From Plazaster borealis (lineage: Eukaryota > Echinodermata > Asteroidea > Forcipulatida > Labidiasteridae): 64,000 nt of DNA. The translations under genes were made by a program, and so were the position numbers. The notes under the pieces are model-generated. The model saw only the letters and a list, made by a program, of their open reading frames with translations. It did no database searches and was not told where the DNA came from. This document shows, piece after piece, positions 35,424 to 47,700 of this stretch. The number at the start of each line of letters is the position of its first letter. Position 1 is the first letter of the stretch. Location of the stretch: positions 25,166,526 through 25,230,525 of the forward strand of contig CM037463.1 of assembly GCA_021014325.1 (NCBI GenBank), in the 5' to 3' direction.

Positions 35424-35668
35424 CAAATAAATATCACCCAAATAAATAAATAAATGGGGGAAAAAAAAATGTTCAACAAACAATAAATAAATAAATACCC
35501 CAATTAAAAAAATGGGGACACAAATAAATAAGGTAACAAATAGTGTGAACCAAACAATAAATAAATAAATATCCCCCCCAAAAGTAATAATAATAAAATA
35601 TGCATATTATTTACAATAAGCAAAAAAAAAAAAAAAAAGTCAAATAAATAAATAAATAAATAAATAAT
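35424..35668. repeat. AAAT/AATA microsatellite region
   Basis: Several runs of the TAAA tetranucleotide separated by A-rich sequence and a poly-A stretch near 35622. Confidence 0.9.
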
Positions 35669-38284
35669 ATATCAAAACAAAATTATAATAACTAGACATA
35701 GGTATTTGTGAACAAACACAAAGCTGTTCCGTGTTGTTTTGCTTTGATTAATCACTCCAGACCATTAAAGTGTGCCTGCCTTTGAGATAAAAAACCCTTA
35801 ATGACAGGCCCTTATTTGGACTTTTAAGTGTTCCTGAAAACCTAAACCTGATCTTCGTTCTGATACTGACTCTAAAACTGATTTTAAACCTGACCCTGAA
35901 TCTGACCTTAACTTTGACCTTCTTTCTAACTGAACCATGTGCTGTAGGACACTAATTCGTACCATCAACAGAAATTGGGATTTTTTTTATTTAAACCTTC
36001 TGTTTGGACCGGAAAAGGCAAAATTTGGTTCACTTGTTTTATAAAATGTTCACTGTGCCATAATTAGATACAACCTGGCACAAAGATATGACTTAATGGC
36101 ACGTGGTTCAGGAAAAGTGATTTTTATATTATTTTAACTTCCTGTTTGGATAACACACCGCCCGCCCCCTCTTACATTCAGCGAACCAAATTATCAGGGC
36201 ACAATAATAACCTGGTGTCAAATGAAAATCTACCGTATTTATTGAAGGTATCAGATAGCATAAATGGGACGGAATTTAGTGACCAATGGTGAAACCATCA
36301 GCGCACAGTGGAGAAGCAGGCTCCTCATCACAAAGATCATTTTGATGAAAGGACATATCTAGCGGTTTTCGTTTTTTGTTATTGCTGTTCTGGTAAGAGT
36401 TTACAAAATTCCTGCGTCTCACTGCTTGAGCCAATTTGGGTTGTTTTCCCCTTGGTCGTCTTAAACTGTAGTAGTAGACTTGAGGCTCTGTGTTGCACAA
36501 TAATTGTAAATTAACAAGAAAAACAAGACCTTGATCTCTACTCGTGTCAGCTATCAAATGTACAAAATGTATTTACTGGTTAAATGTACACAATAGTGTC
36601 TAGACTCCGAAGTTTAATACCAGGGTGTATCATACACTGTATCAGACAATAAACCAACAAATCATGGATGTTGACTTTCAATACACATTGTCAATGGAAC
36701 TGTCACTGTGAAACTTTCACATGTACATGTACAAATGTATGAACTGGTTGTCACGATTGTCCAGCACTTTTTAGAGCCATGGGTTTTCACACATACAAAA
36801 CGAGCAAAAAATGATGTCATGGTGACGTCGTCCAGCATTTTAGGCCAACAAATAGTTATACGGTATCCCACAAGATAATCGAAACAAGTTTGGCTAAATA
36901 AATATTCATGTCTTTATAACTAAGTCAAATTATTTAATGATGTGAAGCTATGTTTTTCGATAACTTTATGACCTAAGCTTTGATATGATACAGGATTTGA
37001 CTCTTTTTAAGCTAAGTATGACTTTAGGAGGAAACATAATTCGTGTACAAATCCTATGGATTTTTTACAGAAATGAAGAGTAAGAATAATAATAGGGAAT
37101 AAAAACAAATACAAATCTTCACGAAAACAATAGCTGTACCGACTACTATGTCAAAACAGGTAATAATAGTGATAATAGGCCTATTAACAAATAACTAAAA
37201 CCAACAAATATCCCCAACGCATCCCATGCCAAAGTACAACATGGTTTTCCTTCATTATAATACTTTAGGCGGAGACATTGTTACCAAACAGCTTGATTGA
37301 CTGACAGAAAGATTTCCTTTTCAATCACTTGATAAGATGCACAGCTAGCGATGTGACTTTGAAGCTGTAGGGGAGATTTTCATTGTGTAGTCGGCCATTT
37401 CGGTATGCGAACGCGTATAAGACATTCCACACTCTATATAACAAAACCACGTTCTTTATAGAAAACATTGCAAGAAAACAAAGCATATTACGTAATAGGC
37501 GATGCATTTACATTATTACAATCTACACAGAGTTTGGTTTAGAACGCAGACTTGGAAAATTGTAAAAATATTTTGACAATTTTATTACTTAATTTTCAAG
37601 TGAAAAATATTTACAAATTGAATTTCATGCATATTGTCATCCATTTTCCGCATCGACAGTATGGGAAACCGTTTTAACGGCAAGCCGGCCCTAAGAAATA
37701 AGAAGTAAATTTAATGTTATAAACCAAATCAAATTTAATGAAATTGGCTCGATCTCTGGTTGGAATATCGTCTGGAATATCAAGACCTCTACGTAATCCA
37801 TGTATTATAGGCATTATCCTAAATCCATTGTCAGCTGTTACGCAACAAAATAAATATGGCGTAGTACTATTTTGAATGTTGTAGTCGGGACTATTTTTCA
37901 CCAGAGGGGGTATTTTGAACGGCAATGGCTGCCGGCTGGATTGGGAGTGTCAAGCAGTCTTACATAAGTGTCTCATTATTTTAAGGTAAAAAGCTACACG
38001 TTATTCTTTAGTTTCTGTCGATTATTTCTTGTCTAGTTTCTTTGTGGTCTTATGGGGCTTACGGTCGGCCATAATGGGACTTTCAAATGGCCCCTTTGGT
38101 AATACATTATTATGAACGAAAATGAATGTTGTGGTAAATAAACCCTTGGTTCATATCGTAATTAGTATGGCCGGTCTTACACCTGATTATCTTACTATTA
38201 TAGACTGACAGATATTGTATTCACCTCTCGACTGAGTATGTTATGAATGTACCTGCCGTTAAATGGGCAGCTGTATAACTTTTG

Positions 38285-38371
38285 CTTGATTGTTGCTGTT
38301 GTTGTTGCTGTTTTTGTCGCTGTTGTTGTTGCTGCTGTTGTTGCTGTTGTTGTTATTGTGGGGGGTGGGGG
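38285..38371. repeat. TTG/CTG trinucleotide tract
   Basis: Imperfect GTT and GCT repeats followed by a G-run, just downstream of the NOX5-B stop codon and possibly in its 3' UTR. Confidence 0.85.
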
Positions 38372-38595
38372 GCGTTGCACAGAGAAGGCCTTTTTGGCCA
38401 CGAGTTTAACCTTCTATCGGATGTTTCTATTGCGTCGATGTGCATCCAAGTCGCATTAAAACATGATGTTGTCATGTCTTTGTTTTACTTACTGTTGTGG
38501 TATGTAATTTTGTTAAATAACCAGTTTTCTTTAATTCTGTTCCTATAATCTCTGTAACCTCTAAATATGAAAATGTATTAATATTCGAACATTGT

Positions 38596-38727
38596 CTAGA
38601 AGTTTTCCTTGTGGAAATGGAACTTGTACTTCTCACACATAGCCTTGATAGTTTTGCCAAGAATCGGTGATCCGCAGAAAAATACTTGCACTTTGCCCTT
38701 CTTCTGTGCAGCGATGTCAGCAAATAA
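38596..38727 (-). CDS. NOX5: NOX5-B exon 13: C-terminus and stop
   Basis: Encodes KGKVQVFFCGSPILGKTIK and ends with HKENF then TAG. The CGSP motif completes the NADPH site. Acceptor CTACTCTACAG. Confidence 0.95.
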   Translation of the reverse strand, partial: LFADIAAQKKGKVQVFFCGSPILGKTIKAMCEKYKFHFHKENF

Positions 38728-41700
38728 CTGTAGAGTAGAGCAGACAATAATTAAATTATTGTGAAATTAATACATAGAAAAATCCGCCGTGTTTCAGTCG
38801 GTATCGTCAGAGTAAATTATTAAAATCGATACTTGAATGTACACGGAGACAAACGACGCGTATTTTTTTAATCTTTTTTTAGGTGGTTTCTGTCTGAAAC
38901 TTTATGAGAGCGCTACCGTTATTTCCTTTTTTTAAATTTTTTTTTAAATCTGTTATGTCGATTTCTGAATGTTAAATTTTAACCTACTGTAAATCTGACC
39001 GCAATTCAGCCTTTGGCTGCGATGGTCTTTAAACCATTTCAAATCAAATCAAATCAAACAAATTATAATTATACGAAAACCCCCAACATGTTGTTATTGT
39101 CCCGAATCGCTCTGTCAATGTTTGTAATTGTTCTGAAATCCTCCCACAATGGAAGCTTACCTTGTCCCAGTTGGGCCTACCCGGCTGCGTCCGTGTTTTC
39201 AGCCCTGTAATCATATCCTTATTGCCTTTACTATGCATAATATCTAGCGCCATCTGTAGGCCAACGCCTTTCATATCAGTCTTGCCGAGGGCTGCTGTCA
39301 TGAACATATGCATGTCAAGAAATCTCTCTGACATATCGGCTTGTTGAACTTCTAGTTGGGTCAACAGACGAACAAACCATTCAAATGACTTCTGATTACG
39401 ATTAATCCAGATGAAATCAACCTGAAATAGAATTAATCTTAGCATCAAACTATTGATTTGACTTGATTTAAGTCAATCTACGTCGATTTAGGGCAAGTTT
39501 TCACTGGGTTATTATTCATCATTTCATTTAAATGAGGGGAAACTCTTAAACAATGAATGAACTTGTATTTGTTTTAATGATACAGTTTCTTGTCGACAAG
39601 TTCAACCAGCGCCGTAACTAGGGTAACATTTTAGGGGGACAAGGGGTGCACCATTTTTGTCTAGGGGCACTTCTGGCAAAGTTTGCCCTTTTTAAAAAAA
39701 AAAGCCCCTTTTCGGCGCCTTTTTAATGTAATTTACAAAAAATGCTATAAGATAATCTGGCGTAAGAACAATGTAAGAACAAATACATTGCGGGTAAATG
39801 GAAAAACAGTTTTAACAACATCGAAATTATCACATTAAAACTCTGGAAATGTCCAATCCCAAAAGACCAGATTTCAAATGGGGGGGGGGGGGGCACCGGG
39901 GAGGGAGGCTTGGACAACAATTGAGGGCGCGTTCCCCCCCTAACGCCACTGAGTTCAACCTACTTTACTGTTTTTTAGGGGAAACAAAATGTATTTGAGT
40001 TTGTGTATTTTTACACTTGATATTACTAGACTTCACAATCATCAACAAACATCTAGATGGTCAGTTTTTGCGCATGTTTGTTACCGCCGGGTGTGTAATT
40101 CTATCAAAAGAAGATAGGTATTACAAAACATTAGTTATTCACCTTTTTAATTCTCATAACATGTTCTGGAACGCTACCAATCCATTGATGTTCACAGCTC
40201 GGACATGTTTGTTGGTTGGTCCTACACCGTAGCATGATAGATTGGAGGATGGAAGCAAAGGGTGTTACGCCGATACCTGCTCCAATTAGTACGGCGTGCT
40301 CTGCGCGAAAGATCGCCCTGGTGGCTGTGCCGTATGGACCGTTGATAAATACCTGGTACCAATTAAAAGATGGGTAATCTCCTAATTATATTGATAACTA
40401 GGTAAGAGACATAGGGCTGTTATTGTTCTTGAAATTAAAGAATACGAAACTCACTGTCTCCTTCTTTTTTGCTTTTTTTTCATGACGCCTATAAAAGTAA
40501 TTTCACAAACAAGATCTCACTTTTCACTATCTAGAAATACAATCCATACTCCCATAGAATGCTTCACAATTTCACCATACATGTCGGTAATTTTTCTTCG
40601 ATGCCATTTAATGGGTTTTAACTAATAATAGTATGGAGATTTCTCGAAAACATTCTGAGACGAAATGATAAAATACAATTTCTGAAATCATTCCGTTCGA
40701 AAAATTTCGTATAGAAATTGGCAAATCATTGCATCAAATCTGAATCTTGAGTTGGTGATACTTTCCAATTTATACACACTGAAATGAAATAAACTTACAT
40801 TGTCTCAGGTCAGTTCTTATCCTTATTTTGATTCTTAGATTAATTTATGAGTCAATTTACTGACGGTAACACAGCTCCTTTAAGATACAGAAACGTGACT
40901 AACCTCAACTCTATCATTCTCTGGTTTTTTCTTCAGCTTCTTGTGCTTGACATTGGAGTGATTCTTAGCAGTATCAAAAACCTCCACATAAGTAGCCACT
41001 TTGCCATTTTTATCACTCTGTATTGCCAGAAGAGAGAGTGACATAATCGTTGGATTTCATGTCATAATTCAAAACTATACAAGGGAATGGTAATTAGGAA
41101 TCCTTCGATGTTAGATTGGGTAAGGAAGAGCACTTATGAAGCAAGCTTTGATGAAACAAACCACGCATCTAGAAGACCTTCAATGAGGTAAGGTCACTAC
41201 TTCAGACAGGTCATAACATCCAGGGATACAATCTTAGATAAGAAGTAACACATAATATTTCTTCAAGACTTACTGCTGAAATGCGTCGTTTTGAGTTATC
41301 AGTAAATACGATCTTACTATGTGAATTTACAGGGACGTTTTTAACAAAATACGGGAGTGAAACATGAAAATGCTATCCCCTGTATAGTTATATGTTTGCT
41401 GTGATAATGAACAAAACAATGTAAAGAAAGGAGTCTTTCCAAATAAGATAAGTATTAGTCATGTTCAACTCAACGATTCAACCTACCACCTCATGAATAA
41501 GAAGAAGACAAGACCCAGCCTTACTTACACTCACCCAGCTCATGCTCTTAGTCACCGGGTGCCTATCCATCTTATCGCCAGCCATCCGATACCGGAAAGA
41601 ATCCGTAGTTGGGCTTGGCGGTAAATCCACCACGCCCATGGACTCAATGTCCCCAGTCTTCTCTGCCGATGTACTGCCGTTAGATCGCTTTGATTTACTG

Positions 41701-44700
41701 CGAACGGAAAGCTGCCGGTTACGGCGATGACGCTCGTCGTAAAAACTGTAAAGTTTGTTTGTCCAGTTACCTGCTGAACGTATGTGCATTGAAATCGTGT
41801 CTATAAGAAAAGAAAACAGTTGTAAAAGTAAGCCATTATTATTATCAGTTATTAGACGCACGATGAAACATGTTCAGATTTGATGCGTTTAGTTCAGCCT
41901 ATCGATAGCTAGATTTTTAACACGAAATAAAAACACAATAATTATGGACCTTGATACAACTACACATTCATATATGCGTTTGCTTTGTATAGAGGGCGGG
42001 CTAGGAAAGATTGTTTCGACTGAGCTAAAAATGAACAATACATAAATTAAATTAAATAAAACTTGGTTTATAAAATTTTATAGTTTTTTGTCCGAATACT
42101 GCTGTGATAATAAATTGATCAGTAAATAATAAGAGAGTCATATTTTTTCAAAAAAAGAAAGGACAGAGATGGGTGGTCTGCAGTTTGAGTGAGTTTCAGC
42201 ATTTGAATCTAATTATTAAGCAATAGTTTCTGTACTAACCAGGTTGTTCTGGTGCACTGCTGATTGTAAACGGATGCCATTCATGCTTTGCAACCTCAGG
42301 AATGTTTATGAAAAGGTAGTCTCCTGGCTCGTAATCAAAATGAGGCGGCCTCGTTATCATAAGATGGGTTACCTAAGGTGGAATGGTTTCACATGTCATA
42401 GATTGCAATTAGAGATGCACTTTCCTGAATAACTTACGCTGCAAAAAACTGGGGTGTTAAATTTACACCATGGATGTTGTCTCATACAGATACCAAATAT
42501 TTACACCATAGGGTGTCAAAATAACACTCAATTCTGCAAAAACAATTACATTGGTGTTATTTTAACACCCTATGATGTTAATTTTGATTCTCTGTTCGGT
42601 GTGTATATGTGACAACACCCATGGTGTCAATTTAAACACCCAAGTTTTTGCAGTGTAGTTATCATTAAGCTTAGTGAAATGTCTTAAAAAAGAGATTGTC
42701 AAATTGTTTTGGAGATGCGTCCTAGATTTTGTCACAGTCTTTGTAACGGTCATAAGAAACATAAAAAAGTGTGGGGTGAGTAAAAATTGCAGGGCGATGA
42801 CCTCTTTACAACCATATCCGTATATCAAAAAACAACTACAGTAGACCACAAAATATTGAGGGTCTTTCTTTGTAACATTGCAAAGTAAGTTAAACATTTG
42901 ACAGACTAGGCCCACTTCTCATGTTTTTATACACATCAAAGGGCAATGTCTGAGGTAAGGAACCTTTATTTTACGAATACATAATTCCTGTTGTAAAACT
43001 CTGCATTACGAAATGCATTCATTTTAACTCGAGTTCACTCATCCATGTTGCAATGCACACTCATGCAGAACGCTACTTTGCAGATGTAATTTCGTTTGTT
43101 ACAACAAATTGATTCAGTGATCAGTGACGTATGAAGTTTGTAATCCCGTACCAAGAGACCTACGACAGAAGCTCACATACCCCTAAGCAGGATGACATAA
43201 ATATGGTATTTACATCCACAAAGATTCCTTGTTGGAAATTGAGTTATAAATCAACCTGGTAACTAACTGCCCTTGACGGGCCGATTTAACCAATTTTGAA
43301 AATGAGATCTCAGGTTGCCCCGTCGCCATTGAGCGTATAATTTCTTACCAGCAAGAGTTTGGATCGAGTTCGTGAGTAATAGCTGCCGTATAAAATGACC
43401 CGTTTATCTCACAAGGTTCTTTAGATCTAGGGACTTAATTCAATATGGTTTACAGGGAGGGTTGATCATCTTTTAAAGGAAGAATTAACATTGATTAAAT
43501 CAGCAAATAAATTAGAGAAGCATTTTATCAACTATAGTAAAGCTATTTAATTAATTAAACCAATGTTGAAAACTGTGTGCCATAACATTTTTACAAAATT
43601 GCCAAAGTTGCATAAAGCTGTTAAGTTAGCTTGCACCGCTAGTATAACATTAGTATCATAAATTGCACAGGGTTATGATCTAAGGTTGACACGATGGTTA
43701 GCCAGCAATTGCAGCCATTTTGTTGTTGTAAAAACAGTCTGAATGTAAACCTATAATGCTCTAATTTGAGGACCAGCTCTATAGTTTCTTCCTAATTTAC
43801 TTGTAATGTTATCTACGATATAATTATAGTTCGTAAATTTTAATACAGAAAGCAGTATTTCCACTTTTAAATATTCGTTGAAATTGAATGCATGTAAAAT
43901 TAAATCTTTCTTTAAGATGCAGATGTACATCATCCGGGTTATTTTTTAATTTTTTATGTCTGTTCACTGATGACTCGTAACTTTCAATAGTTATAAAAAG
44001 AATGCAATTGATGTGTTACAGTAAACTTAAATCTGTATAATATATTTAACCTTTGATCAGACAACAAATCGTTGAAATTAATAGGCCTACAATCTAATGG
44101 TTCAGAGCTGCATTGTAGACAATCAGGGCGCCTTTTTTCAACAATTTCAAGAATCTATTTCCATAAATACAGTGAACAGGCTCCTTACAGAGACGTAAGT
44201 GCCCGAGTCATAGGTGGTGAATCTAATTATTCCCCCACTGGGTAGACGTCAGATGGAGTCATATTAGAGATACAGGCCCGTGAGCAATGACCTTATTGCA
44301 CGACTAACTACCACCAGTCTCACCACTGCGTGCCAACACCGTGATTGGCGAAAAGAAGACGGGATATAACCTTAGCCAAGAGACCTATTACAGTACACTT
44401 AGTTCACTGTGTAAACAAACAGAGCGACAAACCCAAGGCATTCTAAACTCGCCCTTTTCTATCAAATTGACCTGACATTTTTGAAAGGTTTTTGAATGAG
44501 GTTGTTGGGTATTTTGTTTGTATGTTTTTATTTTTGAAAACAATCTGTACTCGAACAGTTTAGTTCTCGAGAGGGCTTTGGTACGTGTCTGAGTGGGTTA
44601 ATACAGTGTTAGGATCAGTTCACAGGGAAGAAAAGTGATTGAAACATTATTCCATTTCACAGAGCAACAGTTGATATTCTACTTTAACCATCAGCAATTC

Positions 44701-47700
44701 TATACATCATCTTTATATAACTGTGCATCGATGGCAACTATCGAGAAACTCATAATGAAGCTCAATAATAAGCTATTGGTGGTTTTTTTTAACGTGATGT
44801 GGCCTTGATTGAGAGAGAAACCAAATCGTTGAATTTAACAATGATGCTAATTTTTCGGCGCTCTACGCTCCAGTTCTACAGACCCCCCCCCCTCCCCGCT
44901 CCCCCGCTACCCGTCCGGATTTTTTTTGAAGATCATTCAAATGATGTTCAAATAAAGATCTTGTGACTGAAACCAAGATAATGACATTAATTATACAATT
45001 AAGGGACATAATTAATTTAAATTACATTATTTGTTTAACATAAACTTAAACTTGAACACCGCCAAAAGAAACTACATTACGATAAAAATAGATTGAACAA
45101 CAGTAACAGCAACAACAACAAAAACAACAACAACAACAGCACCTCAATAATAGAAACTGTGTTCTATATCTTGGCTGATTGCAGTATGGAATATTTGAAT
45201 AGTTCCTAATTGCACCATTCTATGGCCATACAAGAGATAACTGATCAAAAACCAACGCTCCGACCTTCAACTGAAAATCTGTTCAGTATCTGTCACAAGA
45301 GTCATCGTTCGGGCTCATGACGTCATGAATCTCATTATGACATCAAAGATGAATCCACGATGTGGAAAGGTCAGGTAAGTGATTTATCACCAGGGATTAT
45401 TACTGAGATGGTGACGTCAAACAATCATTGCAGTAACAATATATTCATCAAAACCAATGAACTCTAAAAAACAATACATGACAGACGTGCTTTAATATCG
45501 TTTAAACTGGACCAGATAGACACGACTTCAAATTGGTCTGACACCATAGCCGTATTGCCTTCACAAGAGTTTAAAATTAGTACAAGATTACTATAGAAGT
45601 GCGTCACATGCAAAGTAGGATTAATGTAAAACACAAACTACAGATGCAAAATCTTACCCCTGATGGCATAAGATCTGCCTTTTCCACGTACATCTTGCCA
45701 AACTGTGCCTGTCTCACCAATCTTAGTTGACTAATTCTCTCTAGGATGAAGATTATGCCAGGTACGACGAACCAGTACCAGAACCTCGGACCATGAATCA
45801 ACATTAAACCCCAGAAAAAAATGTACATCAGATGGGTCGCGTAAAACACCTGATAGAGATGGAGAAGGGGGGGGGGGGTTAGAGGAATAATAATCGTATT
45901 GAATTAGAGACATGAAATAATTAAGAGCAAGAATGTTGTCTCGTGAATCAAAACCAGACAAAAATGCATATACAAAGACCCTCCCCTACAAAAATTATAA
46001 TAATAATATTTATAATTTAAAAATAATAATACAAATGTAAACAAGTACATAACACAAGTAATAAAAATAAATTAAAAATATAAAATTTAATAAATTAAAC
46101 AAATAAACAAAAAAACTGACAATCGTATTATTTATTTTTCTCACAACTTGAGCTTTAAAAATAATCTGCTATAAATTGTACTTGGTGACTCGTTAAAATA
46201 AAGCCTTGAATTTGAGGCTTTTCTAGATAATGGCTCGCTGCATATTGGACTACAAAACCCAAGATTATTATAATCTGAAATTTTTTGAATATAACACCAT
46301 TTAAAAGATACAATGAGATCCTTGGTTTTTTTTCATTTTTTTGTTAAACTCTTGTTGCGATGTTTGAATGTTTAATCCAATAATAATGATAATAATCCTT
46401 CGTGTTAAGCTAGGACTTGACATTCACTTAGCAGTTTTTGTTTGTATTTTTAAAGAAAATTATAGCAGAAAGGCAGGGTCGCATTTTTATACTAAATGAC
46501 TAATATGACTCGGTTTGATTTCCATAGAAACCAATAAGCAATTAAAAGAATTGATATATGACTGAGTAGAATGTTTATAGGCGTTTCTTTGTTTGCTTTG
46601 TAATTCCACCTGTTAAACAGCTCTCAAGAGCGGAAGTTACTAGACTCTAACAGTGCAGTTCTCAGCTCGTACAGTAATTACTGCCATAATGGGTGTAAGT
46701 CTGTTTCATTTCCTCCATAGATAAGTGTAGAACACTTCTACCTTGAAGAAGACTTATATATAACAATTGGATAATGTAATGCTTTTGTGTTGTATTCAAA
46801 CCGTGCACGAATTTAAGTCAGTTCAAATTGACAAAGATTTTGTTCAAGTCCTAAAAAAAGATGGGCAATTTTTGTTGACGATTTAATAATTAATTACTGA
46901 AATGTTTCATGCGAAAAATGTACAATTCAAAGAGCTGACAGTACTATACTCTGCATGGATAGCCTGATCAGTATGTATATACCGTATTATTTGAAGCTGT
47001 ACGTCATTACATGCTAAGCAGTATTTATTTCATATGCTTTCAGTAACATATATGCATATAATACATCGACTCTGGGGATTGAATATTAACGTAATATCCT
47101 AGTAGAATATCAGCCGTAATGACCAATTAGCTATGTAGGGAAATTAAACCTGCCAAATGAAACGGATATTTTTAAATAGAGAATTAGATCGTTGAGTTGA
47201 ATTCCTTCCACATAAAGGACTGGAAATTAGCCTTCATCTCTGCTTTAAAATAAATCAATTTATTTCATAAAAGGATAAATCAATCAATGTATTCAAAGAT
47301 GAAATGGGATGGCTGGCTTTTCAGACATGTAACTGTTGTGTTTTTCTCTGGTCAATGAAGGAAATTATCTTATTTCCTAAATAGGTTCAGAGTAAGCACA
47401 CAAACAGCTCGGAATGTTACACAATTCAAGAAAGTTGAAAACACAGGACGAGGATGAACAGTCGGCACTAGTTGGGAGTCTTGTGTTTCAATCAAATCCC
47501 GCAACAATTTGAAATTGACAACAAATGGGGGCTGCAAGTGTAACCATTCATGAATGCAGCAAATGCGTGGTGTTTTTTGGTGTTTTTGTTGTGTGTGTTT
47601 TTTTTTTTTAGGTGTTCGGGCATTAAGCCCGAACAACTCCTTGTTTTTGTTCGGTTTGTTTATTTTTTTATTTGTTTTGCTTATTCTTCTGATAGTCGTT

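Larger units (their letters stand above)
32923..38595. other. Intergenic DNA between the convergent NOX5-like genes
   Basis: No supported exon. Rich in CAT/ATC-type simple sequence (about 33700-34890), TAAA repeats (35424-35668) and a small hAT-like element. It should contain the 3' UTRs of both genes. Confidence 0.6.
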
